Of a DNA stretch of 64,000 bases, positions 35,725 to 44,605 are shown piece by piece (position 1 is the first letter of the stretch; every line of letters begins with the position of its first letter). The notes under the pieces were generated by a model. The model saw only the letters and a list, made by a program, of their open reading frames with translations. It was not told where the DNA came from and made no database searches. The translations under genes and the position numbers were made by a program. Origin of the DNA: UBA1081 sp045535305 (lineage in GTDB: Bacteria; Bacillota; Clostridia; Oscillospirales; Acutalibacteraceae); the NCBI GenBank assembly GCA_045535305.1, contig JAZSLJ010000001.1, forward strand, positions 1 through 64,000. Reading direction: 5' to 3'.

Positions 35725-38436
35725 TCAGATGAAAACTATTTCTCCGTTTTTTACTTCAATTTTAGGCAACTGATACATCTGAATAAGTTTTTCTTCTTTC
35801 TCAAGCTGTGCTGCCAATCTCAGAACGAGTCTTGCATCTTCAGAAGTAACGATTCCGTCATTGTTTACATCTGCAAGTCTTAGCTGAATATCGTTGAAAT
35901 TTTTTTCAAGCTGTGCGGAATATCTGAGTATTATACGTGCATCTGCCGCTGTCACATTATTTGAAATTGTTACATCTCCCCAATGTGGAATGTATGTAAT
36001 CTTTGGTGTCCATTTTGCATAAAGAGTTATATTATTGTCGCCAGACACTTTTGTAATAATATCCGATGCCATATTTATATCATTGTGCCAGCCTTCAAAA
36101 ATGAAGTTACCGTCAGTAGTTGTTGCATTGACAAGTTCAAGTACTTGTGAATATTTTCTTGTTTCTGGATTTTTGTTTGTGATTGTGGAAACAGCCGGAG
36201 AATTTTTCTTATCTGCATCAAACACATAAGTTATTGTATAAATATTTTCTGTCCATTTTGCATAGAAAGTCTTTTTGCCGGTATCTGTTGCAGAAATGCC
36301 GGTTGCAGCCTTAGTGCAAGCTTCATCTGTATACCATCCGCCAAATTTATAACCGCTGTGACTCATATCTTTTAGTGTTACGGTATCACCGAAGGTGTAT
36401 TCTGAAGGATTGCTGTTATACGGATTGTAATCGTCATTTCTTGCACCGTCAAGAACATTTATATATGTAATATCCCATCTGCCTTTTATCCATTTTGCAT
36501 ATACAGTTGTATCTTCCGTTCCGTTGAAGTGCCATCCGTCATCGTATTTTGAAACTGAATACTTAAAGTCTGCATCATAATACCAGCCGTCAAAGATATA
36601 TCCTGTTTTTGAAGGTGCAAGCAGAAGAGCATCCACGCCACCATCGATGTTTACCTGGAATGTTGCAGGATTGGAAGCATTATTTTTACCACCGTCAAGA
36701 TTATAGGTTATATTATAGGTCGGCAGATCCCATTTTGCATAAAGAGTGATGTTTTCTTTTCTTGCTGTGTCGATAACCGTAACAGGCTCACCAGTAAAGT
36801 TTTCATTTTCATACCAACCGAGGAATGTTATACCGCTGTATGATGCATCAGCGAGCTCAATATCATCCATAAGAGGCGTATACATTGTACGGTTATAATG
36901 ATATGCACCGCTTATTCCAAGCTCATAGGTGATATCATATTCGCCCTCAGTTTCCCATTTTGCATAAACATCCGTGAATTTTTTGTCATTGAAATCTATT
37001 GTTGTAATTTCTGTACCCTTAACAAAGTCCTTAGATGTGTACCAACCACCGAATGTATAACCGTATTTTTCAGGAAGATAATCCTCAGATGTAAGATCTA
37101 TTGTTCCAGTATCATCTTCGCCGAAATCATATATTTTACTGTTGTAATTGGACCATGAGCCACCGTTAAGATAATAACTTATACGGTATCTTCCACTGAA
37201 CGGAATTTCAATAGCATTTGAGTAATTTGACGAAATTGTCATGGTGTCATCTGCTGTATAAAGATATCTTCCGTCACTGTTTTCAGATTCATCAAGATAT
37301 TCCCGTTTAGTTTCATAGTCCGTCATAAGACGAGTTCGAAGATAAATTCTGTCTTCGGGCTGAAGTGTTATGCCGTACCATGATTCAAGGTTTTCTGTAA
37401 GATATGAGTCGTGAAGTCCGCTGTATATCAGGTCAATGGCATTCTGAGAGGTATAATAAAACCAGTCACCGTCATTTATTTTCAGCTCAATATACCATGA
37501 AATGTAATATGTGTTGTAATTTTCAAAATAATCATTGGTAAGTCCGAGATTATATAAAACTCTATGTTCTGCAATGGCATTTGAAAGCTCCTCGTCGGGC
37601 ATTATACCTACATAATAATAAGCACCGTCTTTTCTGAGATATTCAACTGTGGGCGCATTATATATTCCGCCTTTTCCAAAATCCTCAGTTTCGGGTGATG
37701 TTGTTGAACAGAAGGAGAAAGTGTCACTCCAGTCAGAGTATTCAGTATAGGTTTTGCGATCATCTTCACCTTCTTTTGTTCCTGTTACAACTATAACATA
37801 TCTTGATTTAACAAGAAGTGAATTTGTCGCATTAAGATTTACTTCATAGGAATGGTATGAATATTCGTGTTTGATATATGAAGCTTTATCCTGAGTAAGA
37901 TATGCGGCACACTCATCCATTGTAGCTTTTTTTGTACCTTCCCAATCATAAAACTCAAGAGCAAACAGTGTATCATACTGATGAACAGAATCAAGGGCGG
38001 CAGACTGTGTGGGCAGATATACATAGCTGTCACCGATTTTTACATAATCATTAGCCAGATAATCATAGCTGTAATCATCACGGTCAAAGTCGTTTACCCA
38101 GCTTGATCCGCCGTTGAGAGAATAAGCAGTCTGAACATAAACATAAAGGTTGTGGTAAATATATTCACCGTCCTTAAAACCGTATTTGTCAATGAGATAA
38201 TCAGTTGCATCATCATACTTTTCAAGCTCTTTGCCGAATTCAAGTGCCTCCTGAGTATTTTCATAATAAACGGTTGCATATGTGTAGTCTCTGTCTGCAA
38301 GCCCAACCATTTTGATTTCAGGTCCTTCGCTGAGTGTGGGAATCTCATCCTTTTCAGCAAAGGTTGTTACCGGTACTGAGACAATTATTCCCAGCATCAT
38401 AATTAATGAAAGAACTATAGATATTGTTTTTTTCAT
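35725..38436 (-). CDS. Secreted B-repeat protein with C-terminal dockerin
   Basis: A signal peptide (about 1-27) precedes an acidic, Tyr-rich N-terminal half (about 30-430) that I do not recognise. Five Listeria/Bacteroides B-repeats follow (about 435-800), each ending in a GWY then YAKW pattern, for example GYTFGGWYTSKDF and TDVYAKW. The C-terminus is a type I dockerin: the second loop is canonical (DVNNDGIVTSEDAR), the first is degenerate (GDVTISNNVTAADAR). B-repeats are adhesin-like spacers. AGGAGG is 8 nt before ATG 38436, which rules out the start at 38499. Probably extracellular and cohesin-bound. Confidence 0.85.
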   Translation of the reverse strand: MKKTISIVLSLIMMLGIIVSVPVTTFAEKDEIPTLSEGPEIKMVGLADRDYTYATVYYENTQEALEFGKELEKYDDATDYLIDKYGFKDGEYIYHNLYVYVQTAYSLNGGSSWVNDFDRDDYSYDYLANDYVKIGDSYVYLPTQSAALDSVHQYDTLFALEFYDWEGTKKATMDECAAYLTQDKASYIKHEYSYHSYEVNLNATNSLLVKSRYVIVVTGTKEGEDDRKTYTEYSDWSDTFSFCSTTSPETEDFGKGGIYNAPTVEYLRKDGAYYYVGIMPDEELSNAIAEHRVLYNLGLTNDYFENYNTYYISWYIELKINDGDWFYYTSQNAIDLIYSGLHDSYLTENLESWYGITLQPEDRIYLRTRLMTDYETKREYLDESENSDGRYLYTADDTMTISSNYSNAIEIPFSGRYRISYYLNGGSWSNYNSKIYDFGEDDTGTIDLTSEDYLPEKYGYTFGGWYTSKDFVKGTEITTIDFNDKKFTDVYAKWETEGEYDITYELGISGAYHYNRTMYTPLMDDIELADASYSGITFLGWYENENFTGEPVTVIDTARKENITLYAKWDLPTYNITYNLDGGKNNASNPATFQVNIDGGVDALLLAPSKTGYIFDGWYYDADFKYSVSKYDDGWHFNGTEDTTVYAKWIKGRWDITYINVLDGARNDDYNPYNSNPSEYTFGDTVTLKDMSHSGYKFGGWYTDEACTKAATGISATDTGKKTFYAKWTENIYTITYVFDADKKNSPAVSTITNKNPETRKYSQVLELVNATTTDGNFIFEGWHNDINMASDIITKVSGDNNITLYAKWTPKITYIPHWGDVTISNNVTAADARIILRYSAQLEKNFNDIQLRLADVNNDGIVTSEDARLVLRLAAQLEKEEKLIQMYQLPKIEVKNGEIVFI

Positions 38437-38470
38437 AAGTCTGTCCTCCTTTAATGGATTTGTTCTTTTT

Positions 38471-38593
38471 TTACAGATTAAATAAATCTTTAAAGCCAAA
38501 AGGCTTTTTTTGTTCGGATAGTGCCGTTCCGCAACCGGGACAGGATTTTATCCCTTCATCTATTTTAGTGTCACATGTTCAACAGTATGTCAT
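38471..38593 (-). pseudogene. Tiny zinc-ribbon gene interrupted by an in-frame TGA
   Basis: A good AGGAGGA site stands 8 nt before ATG 38593. The frame reads MTYC, TGA, ACDTKIDEGIKSCPGCGTAL and ends in PFGFKDLFNL before TAA (40 codons). The TGA lies between the two Cys of the first CxxC. The tail FKDLFNL resembles the LKDLFGL end of the zinc-ribbon protein at 39421. Most simply this is a small zinc-ribbon protein broken by a point mutation; a sequencing error or recoded TGA are alternatives. There is no sign of a selenocysteine element. Confidence 0.5.
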
Positions 38594-38671
38594 AATTTTT
38601 TCCTCCTGAATTTTTTTTATAAAGCTCTATAGTACGTTACATTGTTTTATCTGGAATGCTTGTTTTTTTTG

Positions 38672-39403
38672 TCAGTTTGCATAGTCTTCCAGTGCGTCTT
38701 TAATTGCATCCTCATTATCCTCAAAGTAATCCTCCATCTCATCCCATGTATCATCAAAGTTTTTCTGTAGTCCGACTCCGATGTCGAACTGTACAGCGTT
38801 GTAATAGAAGAGACGGTCAAGTTCGCTTTCCTTGTCGTTGTCATAATCACTGGAAACATAAACCACCATGCATTTTCCGTCACGGCGGAAGCCCCAACCC
38901 TGCATCCAGCCGTCTAATGCATCCTCTAATGTTGTTTCAGCCAGGGCGTCCTCACCCTCACCTGCAAACTCATAGCCGATGATGTTGTGTCCGTCATCCG
39001 ATACTGCGGCTGTTGCTGCAAAGACAGTTGCATAATAATCATTGATCTGCTCATCCGTAAGTTCACCGTCGGTCAGGTTAAATTTAATCACTGCATGACC
39101 GTAGCCACCTGCGGGGTCATCTGCATAAGAGGAGTATTTGCTGGCAAGAGACCAATCCCAGTCAGGTTCCAGATCGGAGAACTCAATACCGTAGGCATTT
39201 AAATAATGCTGCACAGCCTCCACGCTGAAAGAATCTAACTCTTCTGCCTGTTTCAATGCATTGTCCACGATATCACGGGCATCAATCTTTTCGCCGTTCT
39301 CGGTATTGTCCGGGGTTCCGTCGGGGACTTCAGAATTGTCGCAAGCTGCAAGTGTAAATATCATAATTAATGATAGCAAAAGTATAAATAATTTTTTCTT
39401 CAT
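38672..39403 (-). CDS. Secreted lipoprotein of unknown function
   Basis: The 243-residue protein has a lipoprotein signal peptide with lipobox FTLAAC (Cys about 21). The mature part is strongly acidic, rich in Asp/Glu and aromatic residues, with a C-terminal stretch DYFEDNEDAIKDALEDY. No recognised domain. AAGGAGG precedes ATG. It lies between zinc-ribbon genes in a same-strand run, probably one transcript. Confidence 0.75.
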   Translation of the reverse strand: MKKKLFILLLSLIMIFTLAACDNSEVPDGTPDNTENGEKIDARDIVDNALKQAEELDSFSVEAVQHYLNAYGIEFSDLEPDWDWSLASKYSSYADDPAGGYGHAVIKFNLTDGELTDEQINDYYATVFAATAAVSDDGHNIIGYEFAGEGEDALAETTLEDALDGWMQGWGFRRDGKCMVVYVSSDYDNDKESELDRLFYYNAVQFDIGVGLQKNFDDTWDEMEDYFEDNEDAIKDALEDYAN

Positions 39404-39420
39404 ATTGTTTCCTCCTTATA

Positions 39421-40272
39421 TCAGAGACCGAAAAGGTCTTTAAGTCCAGATTTTTTTACAGGTTCGGGTTTTACATAGTTAAAACCTCCGTATGGTTCGG
39501 AAATATCAAACCCGATAGTGGGATAATCGCTGTCTCCGTCAAAACAGTGTTCAGTGTTCACATGATAACAAATGCCGTTTACCATTTTATACAGATTTTC
39601 TTTATTCGGATACTGTCCTGCCTGACGGAAGCCGTTTTGCAATAGAATTTGTCTGTACTGTTCTACAGCCTGCATGGCGGCATAATGATTGTTTTTGAAT
39701 TCTGCAGCAAATATAAAGTGATTTTCGTCATACTGTTCGATATTGAAATTATTGCCACCGCAATTCCATTTTGGATAAGCAGAAAGCTTTTCATCCCATT
39801 CTGTCATTACAGCGGTGTCACGGTCGGCAGCAGCTTGTTCCTCCTGAATTGCAGCGGGAAGCTTTGTACCGCAGTCCTGACAGAATTTTGTTCCGATTGG
39901 GTTCTGCTTGCCACAGGAAGTACAAACGGCACCCTGTGCTACAGTTTGTTCGGGTAGAGCTGTTCCGCATTCGGGACAGAATTTCTTATCTGACGAAGTC
40001 GTTTTGTTACAGCCCGGGCAGACCTTCATATTCTTTGCCGCCTCAGTAGCATAGCCCTGCATTGAACGTTCAAGGTTAGCCATAGCTCCTTCCAGTCCCG
40101 ATGAACGCTGCACCTGATTGTTGGTGTTTTGTGTTGCATGATCAATAGCTCCTGCAGCTTTATTGGCGAAGTTGGTTGCCGCAGGCTCTACTGCCTGACG
40201 AACGGCATTTCCCACCGCCTTTCCAACTGCATCGCTGACACCTCTTCTTATTGCTCTTTCTAAAAAGCCCAT
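39421..40272 (-). CDS. Double zinc-ribbon protein
   Basis: The 283-residue protein has a helical, Ala-rich N-terminus (about 1-80), two zinc ribbons (VCPGCNKTT/FCPECGTAL and VCTSCGKQN/FCQDCGTKL), a linker, and a globular C-terminal domain (about 155-270), followed by the tail SGLKDLFGL. No signal peptide or membrane segment: cytoplasmic. AGGAGGT precedes ATG. Domain function unknown; zinc ribbons of this form often join membrane or regulatory modules. Confidence 0.7.
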   Translation of the reverse strand: MGFLERAIRRGVSDAVGKAVGNAVRQAVEPAATNFANKAAGAIDHATQNTNNQVQRSSGLEGAMANLERSMQGYATEAAKNMKVCPGCNKTTSSDKKFCPECGTALPEQTVAQGAVCTSCGKQNPIGTKFCQDCGTKLPAAIQEEQAAADRDTAVMTEWDEKLSAYPKWNCGGNNFNIEQYDENHFIFAAEFKNNHYAAMQAVEQYRQILLQNGFRQAGQYPNKENLYKMVNGICYHVNTEHCFDGDSDYPTIGFDISEPYGGFNYVKPEPVKKSGLKDLFGL

Positions 40273-40288
40273 ACTCTTACCTCCTATA

Positions 40289-40579
40289 TTATCGTGTTTT
40301 TAGTTTATTATTTTCAATTTTTTCTCCGCACTGCGGACAGTAATCGGCTTCATCTGTCACTATTGTTTCACACTGAGGACAGATTTTGTGTCTTTCCTTA
40401 TATATTTCATATAAGGACTTATCCGGGAGTCGATAACCGCATTCTGTGCAGAATTGTTGATTTGTTGACGAAGTATTTCCGCATCGGGTACATACTTTGA
40501 TTTGCTTCATAGCTTCAACACCAAAGCCGTATTGTTTCATATTCTCCAATCGAAATACTTCCAGCTTATCAGTTATCAA
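40289..40579 (-). CDS. Small double zinc-ribbon protein
   Basis: The C-terminal 80 residues carry two zinc ribbons: VCTRCGNTS/FCTECGYRL and ICPQCETIV/YCPQCGEKI. I place the start at TTG 40579, because GGGGAGG lies 7 nt upstream and TTGA overlaps the stop of the previous gene; ATG 40540 is the alternative. Reading further upstream gives an Arg-rich extension inside the neighbouring gene with no support. Function unknown. Confidence 0.6.
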   Translation of the reverse strand: MITDKLEVFRLENMKQYGFGVEAMKQIKVCTRCGNTSSTNQQFCTECGYRLPDKSLYEIYKERHKICPQCETIVTDEADYCPQCGEKIENNKLKTR

Positions 40580-40947
40580 GTCCACACCTCCCCGTACCGT
40601 ACTCTGCCTCCGCAGTCGGAGCAATAGGTATTTCCCGCAGATATCTGAGCACCGCACTTTTTGCAGTAGTTTGGTGCTTTTTCCCACGGAGCACAGTCTA
40701 CACATTCGCAGACATCGGCGTTATACATGGTATCGCAGACGAAACGATCGCATTTGGGACAATGGTTAAAGTGCTGTTTGCCGTCATGCTCCCATGCAAG
40801 AGAAAGCTCTTTTTCCTGTGTGTCGGCTCTGATTGGTTTAGTTGTACATACCGCAGCACCCGATGCTTCACAGAAGAAGCGATATCGATTTCCGACGGAG
40901 TCTGCAATGATCTTGTACTTTGCAGTTCGGTTTTCTCTGTGTACCAT
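40576..40947 (-). CDS. Zinc-ribbon protein, start of the minus-strand cluster
   Basis: The 123-residue protein has a beta-rich N-terminus (KYKIIADSVGNRYRFFCEAS), a Cys/His-rich centre (FNHCPKCDRFVC, then DVCECVDC) and a C-terminal zinc ribbon (YCKKCGAQI/YCSDCGGRV). AGGAGG sits 6 nt before ATG 40947, deciding against the longer frame from 41064. It is the first of five to seven same-strand genes ending at 35204. I do not recognise the family. Confidence 0.65.
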   Translation of the reverse strand: MVHRENRTAKYKIIADSVGNRYRFFCEASGAAVCTTKPIRADTQEKELSLAWEHDGKQHFNHCPKCDRFVCDTMYNADVCECVDCAPWEKAPNYCKKCGAQISAGNTYCSDCGGRVRYGEVWT

Positions 40948-41002
40948 ATGACACCTCCTATCTGTCTCTTTGAAATGCTTCGAGATGTTTGTTTTGATAC
41001 CA

Positions 41003-41031
41003 TTGAATAATTCATTTGTTTGTGATATACT
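41003..41031 (+). promoter_or_regulatory. Promoter for the solute-binding protein gene
   Basis: TTGAAT (41003-41008) and TATACT (41026-41031) are 17 bp apart. The hexamers lie in a small palindrome (TGAATAATTCA) and leave a leader of roughly 175 nt before ATG 41214. Confidence 0.5.
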
Positions 41032-41125
41032 GTGATTAAAAGAATCGTGAAACTTGATGTTCACAACTCGAATTATACGGATTTTTACCGCTTTGTCCCC
41101 ACACCAAACCGCAAAAAAGGGTGGG

Positions 41126-41150
41126 AAAACGAAAAATTATTCGTTTTTTT
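41126..41150 (+). promoter_or_regulatory. Terminator-like hairpin in the leader of the solute-binding gene
   Basis: AAAACGAA/TTCGTTTT stem with an AAATTA loop followed by T residues, located between the promoter and the ribosome site. It has the form of an attenuator; alternatively it is simply a weak AT-rich hairpin. Confidence 0.4.
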
Positions 41151-41213
41151 ACAGTTTTTTTTGAAATTCGGATAAAAAATAAAGAAAAATTTAACTTTAC
41201 GGAGGAATGCACA

Positions 41214-42572
41214 ATGAAAAAGCTATTTGCTCTGATTCTCAGCGTCACGATAATGTGTGGCATACTTTCCGGTTGTTCAGATTCCGTATTTGACCCGGAT
41301 AAACCGGTTACGCTGACCATTTGGCATGTTTATGGCAGCAACACTCAATCGCCATTAAATGATGCCATTCACGAATTCAATAGTACAGTCGGAAAAGAAA
41401 AAGGTATTATTGTAGATGTAACGTCGGTTACCAATTCTTCTAATATTGATAAAATGCTCCTTGAGTCATTGAATGATGAACCGGGTGCTATTGAATTGCC
41501 GGACATGTTTACTGCCTATCCGCGTATAGCCGAGAAATTTAATGCCGGACAATTGCTTGATTGGAGTGAATACCTCGGTGAAAATGAATTAAAAATATTT
41601 CAAGAAGATTTTCTTTCCGAAGGATATTTCGGTGATCAGCTTCTGATGCTTCCCATCGCCAAATCCAGCGAGTTGTTGTATATAAACAAAACTCTTTTTG
41701 ACCGATTTGCAAAGGAAAACGATCTTACTGAAGACTGTTTTTACAGCATTGAATCACTGATGGATGTCTGCAATCTCTATTACGACTGGTCAGGCGGCAA
41801 GACAATGTTTCAAATAAACGATTTCTACCACTATTTTCTTGCCAATATGGAAGGCTTTGATACAGACTTCATAATTAACGGAAAGATAAATGTATCTTCC
41901 GAAGTATTTGAAAATGTTTTTACTCCTGTTGCAAAAGCCGGCATCTATGGTGGACTTTGTGTGGACGACGGTTATGCCTCCAGCCGATGGAAAACAGCAG
42001 AGGTTATTGGCAACATCGGTTCTACTGCCGATATTCTGTATCTGCGTGATTATGTAACCTATGAAGATAATGCAACCGAAAATATTGAGATCGCTGTTTA
42101 TCCGTATCCCTGTGTAATGAATGCGAAATCCAATGTAGTTCTGCGTGGCGGCGGTCTGTTTGCCATCAAAAACGAAGAAGAAAAGAAAAACAAGGCAGCA
42201 GCCGAATTTGCGAAATGGATTACAGAAAAACAGCACAACCTCGATTTTGTTACAAAATCCGGATATCTTCCTGTCAGCAATAAAGCCCTTGAAGACTTGT
42301 TTGCCGATCTCTCTGTCATTGAGAATGAAAGGTATAGGATGCTCTACAATGCCGTAAAAGAACAGTATAGCAGTGATTACAATTATTGTTCTGTTCCGCT
42401 GTTTGACGGTGCTGTGGATGTTCAGTCAGATTTTGAAAAACTTATAAAAAACACACTCTCTGCGGCACACAACGAATATATTCGCCGTATAAATGCCGAC
42501 GAGGATGCCGAAACAGTTATGAACGAGCTGTTATTATTCACTCTCAGCACAGTTCGTGAAGCACTGAAATAA
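41214..42572 (+). CDS. Extracellular solute-binding lipoprotein (ABC family 1)
   Basis: A lipoprotein signal peptide ends at LSGC (Cys about 20). The mature protein starts KPVTLTIWHVYGS, typical of family 1 carbohydrate-binding proteins, and contains LPDMFTAYPRIAE and a late GGGLFAIKNEEEKK. Such proteins normally deliver sugars to an ABC permease, but no permease or ATPase gene is nearby; the partner is instead a membrane LuxR protein 36 nt downstream. CGGAGGA precedes ATG 41214; the frame open from 41121 is not used. Confidence 0.85.
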   Translation: MKKLFALILSVTIMCGILSGCSDSVFDPDKPVTLTIWHVYGSNTQSPLNDAIHEFNSTVGKEKGIIVDVTSVTNSSNIDKMLLESLNDEPGAIELPDMFTAYPRIAEKFNAGQLLDWSEYLGENELKIFQEDFLSEGYFGDQLLMLPIAKSSELLYINKTLFDRFAKENDLTEDCFYSIESLMDVCNLYYDWSGGKTMFQINDFYHYFLANMEGFDTDFIINGKINVSSEVFENVFTPVAKAGIYGGLCVDDGYASSRWKTAEVIGNIGSTADILYLRDYVTYEDNATENIEIAVYPYPCVMNAKSNVVLRGGGLFAIKNEEEKKNKAAAEFAKWITEKQHNLDFVTKSGYLPVSNKALEDLFADLSVIENERYRMLYNAVKEQYSSDYNYCSVPLFDGAVDVQSDFEKLIKNTLSAAHNEYIRRINADEDAETVMNELLLFTLSTVREALK

Positions 42573-42608
42573 GGACTGTATATCATTCAGAAAGGAGGAA
42601 ACATCAAG

Positions 42609-44225
42609 GTGAAAGGATTTTCCTTGGGGCTTTTAAGAGAAGCATATGACAGAATCAAGACACAAGGCGTATCTATGCGCAGAAGATTTTCCATATCGTT
42701 GATTGCAATACTTGCTGCTGTTGTTGCCTTGTTGTTTCTGCTTCTCAACCTGTTCGGTGTACTCAATCCTGTGGACAATGCTATCGACCGTACATTAACG
42801 CAGCAATTGGATCATTCTATCAAAGAAATCGATAAGGATGTTGAAGAACTGGCTGCACATGCTGTTGAATTTTCCGAGCAGATCTCAGCACAGATTCAAA
42901 AAACACAGAGAAAAGGTTTGTCGTTTGCCTCACTTAAAAACAATAAAGACGCATTAGCTTCTTTCCAGTCGGATGCATATGATATCGTCTATAACAACAT
43001 TCAGCTTGCCGATTGTAGCGGTGCATTCTATTTTCTGAACACCACCGTCAACGACAGTCTGGAAAACACATATTATAATGGTATATATCTGAAATATACC
43101 AATCTGAATGCAGAGACCACCATTCGTAATGAAATCTGTCTTTTTCGAGGCAATTCACTTGTTGCCAAAGAAAACGGCATCAACCTTCATAGCTGTTGGG
43201 AATTTGAAATGGAAACCGGAGTGTTTCCGCAAATTGAAGAACTGATAAATTCCAAGGAAACCAATCTTTCAAAAGCATGGCTTATGACTACGGTATACAA
43301 ACTGCCCGGTACCTTTGAATATGCGAGATTCCTTTGTACCCCAATCTGCGATGGAGACGGAAATATAATCGGAGCTTGCGGATTTGAGATCAGCGACTTA
43401 TATTTCAAGCTGTCCAATCAGACATCGGACAGTGAGCAGCAATATGTACTTTGCGCCTTACTTACAGCCGACGGTGAAATCTATTCCGGACAGCTATCCG
43501 GCAACCGTTCGGGATATATGCCCTCTGTTCACGGTGATTTCATCATCTCTGACAGCGGAAAGTTCTCCAAAGTCACGGGAGAGGAAACTTTTATCGGCAA
43601 AACGCAGGAGGTAAGAATCGGTGTTTCCACACACACGATTGCAGTTCTTTTGCCAAACGATTACTATAATGCTTATGTTCGGGACGGACAGCTTAAAATC
43701 AGCGGATTACTTGTGCTTGTTGCCGTTCTGGCAGTTGCTGCAAGTATCTGGATGAGCCATTACTATGTCAGACCGTTCCTTAAAGCGATGGAACAAATCA
43801 AAACCAGCAATACCGATAATGTCGTGACCCGTATTCCTGAAATCAATGACCTTTTTGAATTTCTTGCGGCAAAAGATAAAGAACATCGTGATGAAGTGGA
43901 ACGTCTTCACGGTGAAAAAACAGCTGCTGAGACTCAATATGAGCAAGCACAGACCTATATGACACACCTTGCAGACGAGCGTATGCCCGAGGTGGATGAA
44001 AACGACTTTGAGATGTTCTTAAAGCATCTGCATACCCTGACACCGAAAGAACGTGAGATTTTTGACTATTATCTTGCCGGAAAAAAAGCAAAGGAAATTA
44101 TGGAAATTGCCGGTATCAACCAAAATACGCTTAAATACCACAACAAGAACATCTACTCCAAACTGGGTGTCAGTTCCCGTAAGCAGCTTTTGGAGTATGC
44201 TGCTTTGATGAAATACAGAAAGTAA
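42609..44225 (+). CDS. Membrane-spanning LuxR-type regulator with extracellular sensor
   Basis: The 538-residue protein has a cytoplasmic N-terminus, a membrane segment (about 27-50), an extracellular sensor of about 310 residues of dCache/PAS-like pattern (GDGNIIGACGFEISDLYF), and a second membrane segment (about 362-380). A coiled coil (EHRDEVERLHGEKTAAETQY) and a LuxR helix-turn-helix (LTPKEREIFDYYLAGKKAKE, NTLKYHNKNIYSKLGV) follow. It is a one-component transmembrane regulator. GTG start at 42609 with AAAGGAGGA upstream. The preceding binding protein is the likely input partner. Confidence 0.85.
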   Translation: MKGFSLGLLREAYDRIKTQGVSMRRRFSISLIAILAAVVALLFLLLNLFGVLNPVDNAIDRTLTQQLDHSIKEIDKDVEELAAHAVEFSEQISAQIQKTQRKGLSFASLKNNKDALASFQSDAYDIVYNNIQLADCSGAFYFLNTTVNDSLENTYYNGIYLKYTNLNAETTIRNEICLFRGNSLVAKENGINLHSCWEFEMETGVFPQIEELINSKETNLSKAWLMTTVYKLPGTFEYARFLCTPICDGDGNIIGACGFEISDLYFKLSNQTSDSEQQYVLCALLTADGEIYSGQLSGNRSGYMPSVHGDFIISDSGKFSKVTGEETFIGKTQEVRIGVSTHTIAVLLPNDYYNAYVRDGQLKISGLLVLVAVLAVAASIWMSHYYVRPFLKAMEQIKTSNTDNVVTRIPEINDLFEFLAAKDKEHRDEVERLHGEKTAAETQYEQAQTYMTHLADERMPEVDENDFEMFLKHLHTLTPKEREIFDYYLAGKKAKEIMEIAGINQNTLKYHNKNIYSKLGVSSRKQLLEYAALMKYRK

Positions 44226-44232
44226 AAATAAC

Positions 44233-44264
44233 AGATTTTATTAGCTGACAGGCTAATAAAATCT
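44233..44264 (+). terminator. Hairpin after the LuxR gene
   Basis: Perfect 13-bp stem AGATTTTATTAGC/GCTAATAAAATCT with a TGACAG loop, 8 nt after the stop codon. The following T-run is short, so termination may be partial. Confidence 0.6.
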
Positions 44265-44341
44265 TTGCAAAACTAATATCGTTAGAATATGAATCGACGA
44301 AGATTTGATTCTGCACAGGGAATAAATGACTCTTAAATAAA

Positions 44342-44379
44342 AAAAAGACTTGGAATCGTAAAGAATTCCCAGTCTTTTT
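44342..44379. terminator. Second terminator in the 44.2-44.6 kb gap
   Basis: AAAAAGACT-GGAAT/ATTCC-AGTCTTTTT stem with one mismatch, followed by T-rich sequence. The gene-free interval 44226-44605 holds the two hairpins, then about 200 bp of AT-rich sequence including a TTTGT/ACAAA inverted pair near 44485-44510 and a weak promoter-like TGATAAAAT near 44559; I see no gene in it. Confidence 0.7.
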
Positions 44380-44605
44380 ATTTTGAATACGAAAACCAGC
44401 ATATTTCAACCGGTGGTTTTGATTATATGACTCAGAAAAACCTATAAATAGCAGAAATTTTTTGAAAAAACTTGAAAAAATGCATTTGTTTACAAATTAT
44501 TCACAAACAACCGTCAAAAAGCCCTCCAAAAGTTACGCTTCTGTTACGCTCGGTATGATAAAATGTGTTCGTAAATAAAAAAACTTCGAGAAAGGAGAAA
44601 TAAAA

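Noticed and set aside
36000..37160. Regular repeats considered as a CRISPR array
   Set aside because: The periodicity is protein-level (B-repeats ending in YAKW), spaced about 200 bp, without conserved short direct repeats.
38471..38593. TGA as a selenocysteine codon
   Set aside because: No selenocysteine insertion hairpin follows the TGA that I can see, and the protein is not of a known selenoprotein family. A mutation is simpler.
41036..41320. Minus-strand frame across the SBP promoter region
   Set aside because: It is antisense to the signal peptide of the binding protein and has no ribosome site.
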